Assembly: GCF_016031625.1 (NCBI RefSeq)
Contig: NZ_JACCHP010000012.1
Span: forward strand, 62,001-126,000
DNA: 64,000 bases
From: Bradyrhizobium agreste
GTDB taxonomy: Bacteria > Pseudomonadota > Alphaproteobacteria > Rhizobiales > Xanthobacteraceae
Direction: 5' to 3'
Positions 23,468 to 32,141 of this stretch are shown here, piece by piece. Positions within the stretch are counted from its first letter, which is position 1. The number at the start of each line of letters is the position of its first letter. Under the pieces are notes generated by a model. It did no database searches, had not been told where the DNA came from, and was given only the letters and a program-made list of their open reading frames with translations. A program made the translations under genes and the position numbers.

Positions 23468-24139
23468 ATGAAAAGCCTGATCGGCGCCTGTGTCGGCGCA
23501 TTCTGCCTTGCCGCCCCCGCTTTGGCGGAGACTCCCGCGGCGATCGTCGAGGACGTCCAGGGCAAGGTCGACGGCATCGCGTTCATGGACTACGTGGCGC
23601 CGGGCAAGATCATCAAGCTCGGCCCCAAGGCCAGCATCACGCTCAGCTACCTGAAATCCTGCCAGCGCGAGACCATCAGCGAAGGCGTCGTCCTGGTCGG
23701 CGCCGAGCAGAGCACGGTGCAACTGGGTGAGGTCAAGCGGGAAAAGGTGCCCTGCGATTCCAATGCGGCAAAGCTGTCCGAGCGCGAAGCGAACCAGAGC
23801 GCCGCGACGACCTTCCGCACGATGCGCTCGGACGCCAAGGGCGGGCCCGCCAAGCTGCCGACGCTCTACGGCGTCTCGCCACTGGTGCAAGCCAAAGCCG
23901 GCGGCACGCTGGTGATCGAGCGCACCGACGGCAAGGAGCCCACGATCAGCATCCCGCTCAAGGGCGATGCCATGACCGGCGGCGGCAAGTTCTATGATTT
24001 CGCCAAGGCCGGGAAGACACTCACTCCGGGCGGCAGTTACCTCGCCGTTCTCGGTGCCAAACGCTACGCCTTCCAGATCGACGCCAGCGCCACCTCCTCG
24101 CCGACCCCGATCATCGGCCGCCTGCTGCGGCTCGAATAG
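23468..24139 (+). CDS. FecR-like exported protein paired with a CHASE2 cyclase
   Basis: A protein of about 223 residues with a signal peptide (MKSLIGACVGAFCLAAPALA). The mature part begins ETPAAIVEDVQGKVDGIAFMDYVAPGKIIKLGPKASITLSYLKSC, a FecR-like beta domain in which a charged, SH3-like strand pattern follows the export signal. Two Cys (SCQRE and VPCDSN) could pair. An ATG at 23456 is also possible. It ends 20 bases before a CHASE2 adenylate cyclase. FecR-like plus CHASE2-cyclase pairs are a recurrent arrangement, so the exported protein may feed a signal to the CHASE2 domain. Confidence 0.8.
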   Translation: MKSLIGACVGAFCLAAPALAETPAAIVEDVQGKVDGIAFMDYVAPGKIIKLGPKASITLSYLKSCQRETISEGVVLVGAEQSTVQLGEVKREKVPCDSNAAKLSEREANQSAATTFRTMRSDAKGGPAKLPTLYGVSPLVQAKAGGTLVIERTDGKEPTISIPLKGDAMTGGGKFYDFAKAGKTLTPGGSYLAVLGAKRYAFQIDASATSSPTPIIGRLLRLE

Positions 24140-24159
24140 GCGGACCTGGCGACGGGGCG

Positions 24160-26310
24160 ATGCGGCGGATTGGGGGACGGGACATCGTTGCGGCGATCCT
24201 GATCGCGCTCCTTGCGGGCGCGGTCTTCACGTCCCCACCGCTGCAGACGCTGCAAGGCCTCTCGCTCGACATCCTCACCGCGCTGCGCGGCAGGATCATC
24301 GGCGACCGCCGCGATCCCGCGGCATCGCCGGTTGTCGTGGTCGCGATCGACGGTGAGACCTACGAGACGCCGCCCTTCAAGGGATCGCCGACGCAGACCT
24401 GGACACGCGAGATCGGCCGGGTGCTCGGCAGCATCAGCGACGGCGGCGCCAAGGTGATCGGCTTCGACGTGATCTTCAAGAACTCGATCGAGCAGTCCGA
24501 GATTCCCTTTGGCGAGTCGTCGTTCGGTGCCCGCTTGCGCGGATTTGACCGGGACTATCTGATCGCGCTGCGGCAGATCTCCGACAACGGCAAGCTGGTG
24601 CTCGGCGAGATCCTGAGCAACGACCATCGGGAAGTGCCCTACGTTGCGCAGCGGCTGGCGGTGCGCAACAACGTCCGTGCGCTCAATGTCCACACCGACG
24701 TCGACGATGTCATCCGGCGGATGCCGCTCAGCTTCTCCATCGACGGCAAGCCGGTGCCCACAATGGCGGTCGAGCTCGCCGCCCGCGCGCTCGGCGCCAG
24801 GATCGAGATTGCGCCATCCGGTGCGGCCGGGCTATCCGGCTACGCAATCCCGAGCGCGGTCCCGAACACGCTGACGCTCAACTTCCGCGGCCTCAGCCGC
24901 GACGTTCCGACCTTCTCCTTTGCCGATCTGCGCGCCTGCCTCGAAAAAGGCGACCGCGATTTCTTCCGGCGCGCCTTCGAGGGCAAGGTCGTGCTGCTCG
25001 GGACCGTCCTCAACTTCGAGGACCGCAAGCTCACCTCGATGCGCCTGTCCGGCGGCCATGACGGAACGCCGTCGGCACGATGCGCCCTGCCCGCGCCTGC
25101 CAGCACCGCGCAAAAGACCCGCAGCGACGTCGCCGGTGTGTTCGTGCACGCCGCTGCGGTCAGGAACCTGATCGAGCGCGATGCCGTGACCGAGCTCGGC
25201 TTCCCGGCGCGGACCCTGCTCACGATCGCGTTCGCGGCCATCATCGCCTGCGCGGCCGGCGTGCTTGCGCCGAGCGGCGCGCTGATCGCCTGGCTCGGCC
25301 TCACGATCGTCTACGCGGTCGTTGCCGTCAGCGCATTCGTCCATGCCTTGGCACTGCCGCTGACCGAGCCGGCGCTCGCCAGCCTTGCCGCGCTCGCGAT
25401 CATGATCGGCTATCGCTTCGTGCTGGCCGACCGCGACGAGCGTTTCCTACGCAAGAGCTTTGCGCTTTACCTCGCGCCCGAGGTGATCGAGACCATGGTC
25501 GCCTCCGGCAAGATGCCGGCGCTCGGCGGCGAGACTCGCAACGTCACCATGTTCTTCTCCGACCTCAGCGGTTTCTCCTCGATCGCCGAGACGATGACGC
25601 CGGTCGAGCTGGTGACGCTCATGAACGAATATCTGTCGGCCATGACCGACATCATCGAAAGCCATGGCGGTTACGTCGACAAATATATCGGCGATTCCAT
25701 CGTCGCCATGTTCGGCGCACCGGCCGACGATCCCGCCCACGCGCGCAATGCGGTGCGGGCGGCGCTGAAGTGCCACAAAAAGCTGGCGGAGCTCAATGCC
25801 GGCCATCCCGCCTTCGCCGGTCACGGCCTGTCGCACCGCATCGGTCTCAACAGCGGCGAAGCCGTGGTCGGCAATATCGGCTCGCGGCGTCGCTTCAACT
25901 ACACCGTGATGAGCGACACCGTGAACGTCGCCTCGCGGCTCGAGGGCGCCAACAAATATTACGGCACCGCGATCATGGCTTCGGAAACCACGATGGCGCA
26001 GACCGGCGATAGCTTCGCCTGGCGCGAGCTCGACGCGATCAGGGTGCAGGGCCGGGGCGAAGCGATCAGGGTGTTCGAGCCGCTGGCGGAAGCCGGCGCG
26101 GAGAGCGAGGCGCAGGCGAAGGTGGCAACGGCGTATGCCGAAGGGCTGGCCTGCTGGCGGGCGAGGGAGTTTGCGAAGGCAGCCGATGCGTTCGGCGGCA
26201 TCGCGAAGATCGATCCTGCGGCAGCCCGGTTCGCGAAACGCGCGAAAGTGCTGACGGAGACTCCGCCGCCGCCGGACTGGACACCCGTCAATACGCTGGA
26301 AGGAAAGTAG
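24160..26310 (+). CDS. CHASE2-domain class III adenylate cyclase
   Basis: A 716-residue membrane enzyme producing cyclic AMP. First membrane helix about 10-26, an extracytoplasmic CHASE2 domain (about 35-330; VVVVAIDGETYETPPFKG, IGFDVIF), then three closely spaced helices (about 345-420). The catalytic domain (about 455-600) has metal Asp residues in MFFSDLSGFS and KYIGDSIVAMFG, and NYTVMSDTVNVASRLEG with the adenine-specifying Asp. The C-terminal 60 residues are TPR-like (YAEGLACWRAREFAKAADAF). All residues required for catalysis appear intact. Probably an operon with the FecR-like gene. Confidence 0.92.
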   Translation: MRRIGGRDIVAAILIALLAGAVFTSPPLQTLQGLSLDILTALRGRIIGDRRDPAASPVVVVAIDGETYETPPFKGSPTQTWTREIGRVLGSISDGGAKVIGFDVIFKNSIEQSEIPFGESSFGARLRGFDRDYLIALRQISDNGKLVLGEILSNDHREVPYVAQRLAVRNNVRALNVHTDVDDVIRRMPLSFSIDGKPVPTMAVELAARALGARIEIAPSGAAGLSGYAIPSAVPNTLTLNFRGLSRDVPTFSFADLRACLEKGDRDFFRRAFEGKVVLLGTVLNFEDRKLTSMRLSGGHDGTPSARCALPAPASTAQKTRSDVAGVFVHAAAVRNLIERDAVTELGFPARTLLTIAFAAIIACAAGVLAPSGALIAWLGLTIVYAVVAVSAFVHALALPLTEPALASLAALAIMIGYRFVLADRDERFLRKSFALYLAPEVIETMVASGKMPALGGETRNVTMFFSDLSGFSSIAETMTPVELVTLMNEYLSAMTDIIESHGGYVDKYIGDSIVAMFGAPADDPAHARNAVRAALKCHKKLAELNAGHPAFAGHGLSHRIGLNSGEAVVGNIGSRRRFNYTVMSDTVNVASRLEGANKYYGTAIMASETTMAQTGDSFAWRELDAIRVQGRGEAIRVFEPLAEAGAESEAQAKVATAYAEGLACWRAREFAKAADAFGGIAKIDPAAARFAKRAKVLTETPPPPDWTPVNTLEGK

Positions 26311-26318
26311 GAGCCTCT

Positions 26319-26474
26319 TACCCTCCCCTGGAGGGGGAGGGTCGGCTCACATGGAGCGCAGCGGAGACGGGGTGGGGTGACGATCTCTCCGCATTGAGCG
26401 CCGCCCGTGTGGAGAGATCACCCCACCCCGCTCGCGCTGCGCGCGATCGACCCTCCCCCTCTAGGGGAGGGTGA
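26319..26474. repeat. Intergenic inverted repeat (CCCTCCCC...GGGGAGGG type)
   Basis: The left arm TACCCTCCCCTGGAGGGGGAGG and right arm CCTCCCCCTCTAGGGGAGGGTG are inverted relatives. Inner arms GGGGTGGGGTGA and TCACCCCACCCCG, then GATCTCTCC and GGAGAGATC, pair perfectly. The element fills the gap between two convergent genes and can fold into one long hairpin, probably serving as a bidirectional terminator. It is a different family from the element at 4406-4557. Confidence 0.75.
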
Positions 26475-26486
26475 AGAGAGCCCGCG

Positions 26487-27659
26487 CTAAAACGGCAACC
26501 CGGTATAATTCTCCGCGAGCAATCGCTGCGCCGTCTCGGACGAGAGCAGGTAGTCGAGCTCGGTCTGCTGCAGCCGATCCTCATATTCGATCCGGTCGGG
26601 GAGACGGTGCAGCATCATCGTCATCCACCAGGAGAAGCGTTGTGCCTTCCAGATCCGCGCGAGCGCCTTGGCGGAATAGCCTTTGAGGCCGGCATCGTCG
26701 CCGCTCTGATAATGCGCGAGCAGCGCGTGGTAGAGATAGTAGATGTCGGACGCGGCGCTGTTCAGCCCGCGCGCGCCGGTCGGCGGCACGATGTGCGCGG
26801 CATCGCCGGCGAGGAACAGGCGGCCATAGCTCATCGGCTCGGCGACGAAGCTGCGCAAGGGCGCGATGCTCTTCTCGATCGACGGACCCGTGATCAGGCG
26901 GCCGGCGACCTCGTTCGGCAGGCGGCGCTTCAGCTCGGCCCAGAACGCATCGTCGCTCCAGTCCTCCACCTTGTCGGTCAGAGGCACCTGGATGTAGTAG
27001 CGGCTCAGCACCTGCGAGCGCAGCGAGCACAGCGCAAAGCCGCGCTGGTGCTTCACGTAGATCAGCTCGGGCGAGACCGGTTTCGTGCGCGACAAGACGC
27101 CGAGCCAGCCGAACGGATAGACCTTCTCATATTCGCGCAGCACGTCCTTCGGGATCGACTTGCGGCTGACGCCATGGAAACCGTCGGCGCCGACGATGTA
27201 GTCGCAATCGACGCGGATCGTCTGCCCGTTCGAGCGATACGTCACATAGGGCCGATCCGACGTCAGATCGTGCGGCGTGACATCCTCGGCATTGTGCACG
27301 ACCTTGCCGCCGACCCGGTCGCGCGCCTCGTAGAGGTCGCGCGTCAGCTCGGTCTGGCCGTAGACCAGCACCGAATTGCCGCCGGAATGCTTGTGCAGGT
27401 CGATATGGGACAGCACGCCGTCATGGGCAATCTCGAACCCGTTGTGGATCTCGCCCTCGCGGTCCATCCGCTCGCCGCACTGCGCCTCGCGCATCAGCTT
27501 CGCAAAGCCGTGCTCGAGCACGCCGGCGCGGATTCGCGCCAGCACGTGGTCGCGGCTGTATTTCTCCAGCACGATCGTGTCGATGCCCTTGAGGTGCAGG
27601 AGCTGGGACAAGAGCAGCCCGGACGGCCCGCCGCCGATGATACAGACCTGAACTTTCAT
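26487..27659 (-). CDS. pobA: 4-hydroxybenzoate 3-monooxygenase
   Basis: A 390-residue FAD enzyme converting 4-hydroxybenzoate to protocatechuate with NADPH and O2, the usual family length. Dinucleotide-binding VCIIGGGPSGLLLS at the N-terminus, the Arg-rich RIRAGVLEHG loop, the DG motif in YIVGADGFHGVSRKSIP, and the second FAD motif RLFLAGDAAHIVPPTGARGLN. The start at 27659 places the Rossmann fold at residue 5. It is divergent from an AraC regulator, the classical pobA/pobR arrangement. The product feeds protocatechuate 3,4-dioxygenase, encoded about 2 kb away. Confidence 0.96.
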   Translation of the reverse strand: MKVQVCIIGGGPSGLLLSQLLHLKGIDTIVLEKYSRDHVLARIRAGVLEHGFAKLMREAQCGERMDREGEIHNGFEIAHDGVLSHIDLHKHSGGNSVLVYGQTELTRDLYEARDRVGGKVVHNAEDVTPHDLTSDRPYVTYRSNGQTIRVDCDYIVGADGFHGVSRKSIPKDVLREYEKVYPFGWLGVLSRTKPVSPELIYVKHQRGFALCSLRSQVLSRYYIQVPLTDKVEDWSDDAFWAELKRRLPNEVAGRLITGPSIEKSIAPLRSFVAEPMSYGRLFLAGDAAHIVPPTGARGLNSAASDIYYLYHALLAHYQSGDDAGLKGYSAKALARIWKAQRFSWWMTMMLHRLPDRIEYEDRLQQTELDYLLSSETAQRLLAENYTGLPF

Positions 27660-27745
27660 TTTTGCGTCCTCCCGTCGGCATTTTTTTGCATACGTTAAGC
27701 CGCAAACCGATGGAGGGTTTCGCCTTTGTCTTGTACTATTCGAAC
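27660..27745. promoter_or_regulatory. Divergent promoter region pobA/pobR
   Basis: 86 bp separate the two divergent start codons. The part next to pobA is AT-rich (ATTTTTTTGCATACGTTAAG around 27680-27696). The pobR activator is expected to bind here; I cannot pick its site with confidence. Confidence 0.45.
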
Positions 27746-28615
27746 ATGAGAAGCGCGGCCCCCGCCCCGGCGATCCGGGTCTACAATCTGTTCGGCGAGT
27801 CCGGCGATCTGCCCGATGTCGTGCATTGCGAGACGATCGCCTCTCGATCGGTGCTGCACGACTGGACGCTGGCCGTGCACCGCCATGCCCGGCTGCACCA
27901 GGTGCTGCTGATCGAGCGCGGTGGCGGCGAGGCGACGCTCGACGGGCGCGTGGTGCCGCTGAGGCCAATGCAGATCGTCAACGTGCCGGTCGGCCACGTC
28001 CACGGCTTCCGCTTCGTGCCCGACACGCAAGGGTGGGTGTTGACCATCGCCGCGGAGATCCTCGATGAAGCGCTGCTCGCCGCCGAGGGCCTGCGCGGTG
28101 CGCTGTCGCGGTCGGCCGTGGTGCGCGGCACGCCGCAGATCCGCGCCACGATGAAGCAGATCTTCGCCGAGCACGCCGCGCGCGACTTCGGCCGTGCGCA
28201 TGTGCTCCGCGCCTTGTCGTCGGCCATGATCGGGCTGGTGGCACGCGCGCTCACGCTCGAGAGTGGCGGCAACGGCACCGCGGAAAGCGGGTTGTTCCGC
28301 CGCTTCGAGGCGCTGCTGGAGCAGCACCATCTGGAGCGCTGGAGCGTCGCCGACTATGCCAAGGCGCTGTCGGTCACACCGACGCATCTCAACCGGATCA
28401 CGCGGGCGGCGACCGGGGACACCGCCTCGCATCTCATCCTCAACCGCCTGATCCGCGAGGCGCGGCGCAATCTCGTCTACACCAACCTGCCGGTCTCGAC
28501 GATCGCCTACGCCCTCGGCTTCGAGGACCCCGCCTATTTCAGCCGGGTCTACGCCGCCGCCACGGGCGTCTCACCGCGCGCCTTCCGCGCGCGGCTGCAT
28601 GGCGGCGAAGGCTGA
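27746..28615 (+). CDS. pobR: AraC-family activator of pobA
   Basis: A 289-residue regulator. The N-terminal cupin-like ligand domain (about 25-150; HRHARLHQVLLIERGGGEATLDG, VPVGHVHGFRF) should bind 4-hydroxybenzoate. The C-terminal double helix-turn-helix (about 195-285) shows YAKALSVTPTHLNRITRAATG and VSTIAYALGFEDPAYFSRVYAAATGVSPRAFRAR. Its location 86 bp from pobA in divergent orientation and its AraC type match the known PobR group. Longer in-frame starts begin inside the pobA promoter and are unlikely. Confidence 0.88.
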   Translation: MRSAAPAPAIRVYNLFGESGDLPDVVHCETIASRSVLHDWTLAVHRHARLHQVLLIERGGGEATLDGRVVPLRPMQIVNVPVGHVHGFRFVPDTQGWVLTIAAEILDEALLAAEGLRGALSRSAVVRGTPQIRATMKQIFAEHAARDFGRAHVLRALSSAMIGLVARALTLESGGNGTAESGLFRRFEALLEQHHLERWSVADYAKALSVTPTHLNRITRAATGDTASHLILNRLIREARRNLVYTNLPVSTIAYALGFEDPAYFSRVYAAATGVSPRAFRARLHGGEG

Positions 28616-28964
28616 AGCATCAGACAAAGGACCTCGCGCAGGTCTGATCGACGCGCCCTGCGGAACCGCGGTGTCTCTCGTTGCCACTTACCTTGGTATA
28701 TAGCGCCCCATCCTTTGGATAGAGGCCCTTTACCTCCGTACAATTGAGCGGGGCATGCCCACGCCCTAGCGTGATGGCATTCGGCGCCCTGGCGCTGGTG
28801 GCATGCAACCTCCCTAACCTCGGCGCAAGGCGGCCAACCCTGTCCGGTCGTCTGCGCCGCTTTTTCAGCAAGCCATCGGCGAATTCAAGCATTTTTCCCG
28901 CCGATACGCCGTGCCATTTCGGCTGAACGGTCGGCTTTCGTGCCGAACCCGGGAGTTGTGCATA
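28616..28964. other. Non-coding gap of about 350 bp
   Basis: No gene stands out. A minus-strand frame (28620-28892) ends in a protein-like stretch (GLYPKDGALYTKVSG...) but begins with Arg-rich low-quality sequence. A plus-strand frame around 28774 has a short GALALVAC motif without a proper signal. Either could be the remnant of a small lipoprotein gene; neither is supported enough to annotate. Confidence 0.3.
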
Positions 28965-29576
28965 ATGTCTTCGCTTGGGAAGAGCGCGCTCTTTATCGAC
29001 GGCTCAAATCTCCATGCCACCGCCAAGGCGCTCGGCTTCGAGATCGATTACAGACGCCTGCTCAGTGAATTTCAAAGCCGAGCTACGCTGTTACGGGCCT
29101 TCTACTACACCACCATCATCGAGGATCAGGAATATTCGTCGATCCGTCCCTTGGTCGATTGGCTCGACTACAACGGGTTCACCGTCGTCACCAAGCTCAC
29201 CAAGGAGTTCGTCGACGCCACCACCGGCCGCCGCAAGATAAAGGGCAGCATGGATGTGGACCTTGCCGTGAGTGCAATGGAGCTCGCCAAGCACGTCGAT
29301 CAGATCGTCCTGTTCTCGGGCGATGGGGACTTCCGTTCGCTGGTCGAGGCCTTGCAACGCCGCGGTGTCCGCGTGACGGTCGTCTCCACACTGTCCACTC
29401 AGCCGCCCATGGTCGCCGACGACCTGCGCCGGCAGGCGGACGTATTCATTGATCTCGTGGAGTTGAAACCAAAATTGGGGCGCGATCCGGTCGAGCGCCC
29501 GGCATCGCGCGAGGTGCGGCAGGCACCGCAATTCCTCGCGCGCGGAACGATCAAGCGCGACGACCGGGTGGAGTGA
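28965..29576 (+). CDS. NYN-domain (LabA/DUF88) putative ribonuclease
   Basis: A 203-residue cytosolic protein. The NYN/PIN-like fold occupies residues 8-165 with the expected acidic residues: ALFIDGSNLHATAKALG (first Asp), KGSMDVDLAVSAMELAK (middle Asp pair), and VLFSGDGDFRSLVEALQRRGVRV (last Asp pair). The family is predicted to be Mg-dependent ribonucleases; proteins of this LabA subtype were first linked to circadian and regulatory roles in cyanobacteria. The C-terminal tail is basic and disordered. It sits alone between pobR and pcaG, with no functional link visible. Confidence 0.88.
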   Translation: MSSLGKSALFIDGSNLHATAKALGFEIDYRRLLSEFQSRATLLRAFYYTTIIEDQEYSSIRPLVDWLDYNGFTVVTKLTKEFVDATTGRRKIKGSMDVDLAVSAMELAKHVDQIVLFSGDGDFRSLVEALQRRGVRVTVVSTLSTQPPMVADDLRRQADVFIDLVELKPKLGRDPVERPASREVRQAPQFLARGTIKRDDRVE

Positions 29577-29600
29577 TCAAAAAGGACGGCCGCCGGCACC

Positions 29601-30227
29601 TCACACGTCGAAGAACACCGTCTCCTCCGGCCCCTGCAGATTGATCGTGAAGGCGTACACGACCTTGCCGGCGCGCTCGCTGCGGGTCGCGATCAATGTC
29701 TTGCGGCGTATCGGCTGCTCGATCAGGTTGAGGACGGGATCGGCGGCGTTGGCCGCCTCTTCGTCCGAGAAATAGAGCCGCGTGTTGAGGCCGATATTGA
29801 TGCCGCGGGCGACGATCCAGACGTTGACGTGCGGCGCGCATTTGCGCCCCGTCCTGTCGGTGATTGCGCCGGGCTTGATGGTCTCGAAGGTGACGAGGCC
29901 GCTGTCGAAGTCGGAGCCGGCGCGGCCCCAGCCGCGAAACTCGTCATCCAGCGCCCCGGCGGAGCGATCGGCGGGATGGTTGTAACGGCCGGCCGCATTG
30001 GCCTGCCAGATCTCCAGCAGCACGTCGCGCAGCGGCGTGCCGGTGCCGTCGAGTACCTTGCCCTCCAGCGTGATGCGCTCGCCCTTGGTGTTGGGCGTCA
30101 CCAGCACGTTGGAGAAGTTCTTCTCGAAGATATCGAAGCCGGCCATGGCCGGGATCAGGCCGATATGGACGTAAGGCCCGGCGGTCTGGGAGGCGGTTTC
30201 CTTGAGATAGTTGAGCGGCTGCGGCAT
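29601..30227 (-). CDS. pcaG: Protocatechuate 3,4-dioxygenase alpha subunit
   Basis: A 208-residue subunit. Family features: SQTAGPYVHIGLIP near the N-terminus, the ITLEGKVLDGTGTPLRDVLLEIWQANAAGRYNHP block, and HVNVWIVARGINIGLNTRLYF. The alpha chain lacks the iron ligands but completes the active site. It cleaves protocatechuate to 3-carboxy-cis,cis-muconate with the beta subunit encoded 5 bases upstream. Typical length. The other pca genes (B, C, D) are not in the window. Confidence 0.96.
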   Translation of the reverse strand: MPQPLNYLKETASQTAGPYVHIGLIPAMAGFDIFEKNFSNVLVTPNTKGERITLEGKVLDGTGTPLRDVLLEIWQANAAGRYNHPADRSAGALDDEFRGWGRAGSDFDSGLVTFETIKPGAITDRTGRKCAPHVNVWIVARGINIGLNTRLYFSDEEAANAADPVLNLIEQPIRRKTLIATRSERAGKVVYAFTINLQGPEETVFFDV

Positions 30228-30232
30228 GGGCG

Positions 30233-31021
30233 TTAGTTCCCCGCGGTGCGATTTTCGAAATAGGTGGAGCGCTGGCCGCGCAGCACGATGTCGAAGCGGT
30301 AGGCGAGCGAGTCGAACGGCGTCGATGCGTTGAGGTCGAGCGGCGCCACGAGGCGGTCGAGCGCGTCCTTGTCCGGGATCGTCGTCAGGATCGGGCAGAC
30401 CGGTATCAGCGGGTCACCTTCGAAATACATCTGCGTGATCAGCCGCTGCGCAAAGCCCGAGCCGAACACCGAGAAGTGGATATGGGCGGGTCGCCAGCTG
30501 TTGACGTAGTTGCGCCAGGGATAGGGGCCCGGCTTCACGGTGCGGAAATAGTAGTACCCGGTGTCGTCGGTGAGCGCCCGCCCGCAACCGCCGAAGTTGG
30601 GGTCGATCGGCGCCAGATAGGTGTCCTTCCTGTGCCGGTAGCGGCCGCCGGCATTGGCCTGCCAGAACTCGACCAGCGTGTTCGGGACGCCCCGGCCGGT
30701 CTCGTCCAGCACGCGGCCATGGACGACGATACGCTCGCCGATGGGATCGCCGTCCTTGGCGTAATTGCGGATCAAGTCGTTGTCGAGCGGGCCGAGATCA
30801 TTGTGCCCGAACACCGGCCCGGTGATCTCCGAGATCGAGTTCTCCAGGGACAGCAGCGACTGGCGCGGCGAGCGCAGCACCGAGGACTTGTAGCCGGGCG
30901 CATGCGCCGGCGGATGGATCGCGCGGTCGCGCTGGAAGAAGCCGCCGTCGCCGAGCGGCGGCGTCAAGGGCTCGGGACGGTTGAGGCGGGGATCCCGCAA
31001 GGCTGGCGCCTGGGCATTCAT
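30233..31021 (-). CDS. pcaH: Protocatechuate 3,4-dioxygenase beta subunit
   Basis: A 262-residue catalytic subunit. Non-haem Fe(III) ligands are recognisable: a Tyr in GGRYRHRKDTYL, a Tyr in TGYYYFRTVKPGPYPW, and the two His in WRPAHIHFSVFG. The RGVPNTLVEFWQANAGGRY block is shared with the alpha subunit. It precedes pcaG by 5 bases, and the pair forms the (alpha-beta-Fe) protomer. Normal length. The gene is divergent from a LysR regulator 100 bp away. Confidence 0.97.
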   Translation of the reverse strand: MNAQAPALRDPRLNRPEPLTPPLGDGGFFQRDRAIHPPAHAPGYKSSVLRSPRQSLLSLENSISEITGPVFGHNDLGPLDNDLIRNYAKDGDPIGERIVVHGRVLDETGRGVPNTLVEFWQANAGGRYRHRKDTYLAPIDPNFGGCGRALTDDTGYYYFRTVKPGPYPWRNYVNSWRPAHIHFSVFGSGFAQRLITQMYFEGDPLIPVCPILTTIPDKDALDRLVAPLDLNASTPFDSLAYRFDIVLRGQRSTYFENRTAGN

Positions 31022-31121
31022 CGGCGTTGTCTCTCCCTTGGAGCCCGGAATCGGGCCGGCTTATCGGGAGATCATGGGCCGGACTATTCCACAGATAAAT
31101 AGATCGATTATAATATATTGC
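31022..31121. promoter_or_regulatory. Divergent promoter region pcaHG / LysR regulator
   Basis: 100 bp between the start codons. The end near the regulator (31091-31120) is strikingly AT-rich for this genome, including ATAGATCGATTAT followed by AATATATTG. LysR regulators bind T-N11-A type sites in such regions, and this block is the best candidate. A precise operator cannot be fixed by eye. Confidence 0.45.
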
Positions 31122-32042
31122 ATGAAAGAAATCGATCATTTGGCGCTCGACGGCCACGCCCTCCGGCTGTTCCTCGCCGTACTGGAGGAAGGCTCGGTCA
31201 CAGCGGCCGCAACACGCCTGGGCCTGACGCAATCCGCCGTCAGCCACGCCCTGAACAAGCTGCGGCGGATCGCCGGCGATCCGCTGTTCGCCAAGTCCGG
31301 CCGCGGCATCGTCGCGACGGCCCATGCGCAGGCACTGGCCGGCAAGGCACGCGCGCTGATCGACGAAATGCGCAGCTTCGCCGGCGGCGTCAGCTTCGAG
31401 CCGCCCCGCGCACAGCTGTCGTTGACGATCGCGGCCAACGACTTCCAGCGCGACCTGCTGCTGCCGCGGTTCTTCGATCACGTCGCCGCACAGGTGAAGA
31501 GCCTGAATCTGCGCGTGATCCCCTCTCAATCGCCCTCGCCCGCGATGCTGCGCGAGAACCGCTGCGACCTCATGATCACGCCGCTGCCGCCGTCCGGCGT
31601 CGACATCGTACAGAAGCGACTGCTGAGGGATCACTACGTCTGCTACCACGATCCCAAGGCACGTGCCGCGCCGGCCAGCCGCAATGCCTATCTCGCGGCG
31701 CGTCACATCACCGTGGTCTATACCGACAATGAGCGGCTCGACTTCGACCGCCGGCTGGCAGCGAACGGGCTCCACCGCGACATCGCGATCTCCGTGCCGA
31801 GCTTCTCCGGCGTGCCGTCGTTCCTGCGCGGCTCGCAGATGCTGGCGAGCATGCCGAGCCTGCTCGCGTCCAGCGTGATGCGCGGCTTTGCGCAAACACC
31901 AATCCCGCTGGCGTCCCGCACCAAGACCCTGGCCGAGCTGCCGATGTTCATGGTCTGGCACCAGCGCTACCAGAAGGACCCGGCCCACCGCTGGGTCAGG
32001 AGCCAGCTCGAGGCCGTCGCGGCGACGGCCGCCAAAGTCTGA
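31122..32042 (+). CDS. LysR-family regulator divergent from pcaHG
   Basis: A 306-residue regulator. N-terminal winged HTH (about 8-66): HALRLFLAVLEEGSVTAAATRLGLTQSAVSHALNKLRRIAGDPLF. Substrate-binding domain from about 90 (LTIAANDFQRDLLLPRFFDHV). In sequence style it belongs to the NodD/NahR-like branch rather than the rhizobial PcaQ type, whose N-terminus looks different. Divergent orientation makes it the probable regulator of pcaHG. The start at 31122 follows the AT-rich promoter. Confidence 0.88.
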   Translation: MKEIDHLALDGHALRLFLAVLEEGSVTAAATRLGLTQSAVSHALNKLRRIAGDPLFAKSGRGIVATAHAQALAGKARALIDEMRSFAGGVSFEPPRAQLSLTIAANDFQRDLLLPRFFDHVAAQVKSLNLRVIPSQSPSPAMLRENRCDLMITPLPPSGVDIVQKRLLRDHYVCYHDPKARAAPASRNAYLAARHITVVYTDNERLDFDRRLAANGLHRDIAISVPSFSGVPSFLRGSQMLASMPSLLASSVMRGFAQTPIPLASRTKTLAELPMFMVWHQRYQKDPAHRWVRSQLEAVAATAAKV

Positions 32043-32141
32043 GCTGCCGTTCTCATGTCCCGATATCAGGTGCCGCGCTTCGCAAGACTGCCCTTCCCAA
32101 ACCCACTGGTTGCGCCGGGGGAGCCGCGCTAAAATCCCCTC

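Noticed and set aside
28620..28926. Possible small lipoprotein genes on either strand between pobR and the NYN gene
   Set aside because: The plus frame has a lipobox-like GALALVAC stretch but no proper signal. The minus frame has a protein-like end but an Arg-rich start. Neither has a ribosome site or reasonable start.
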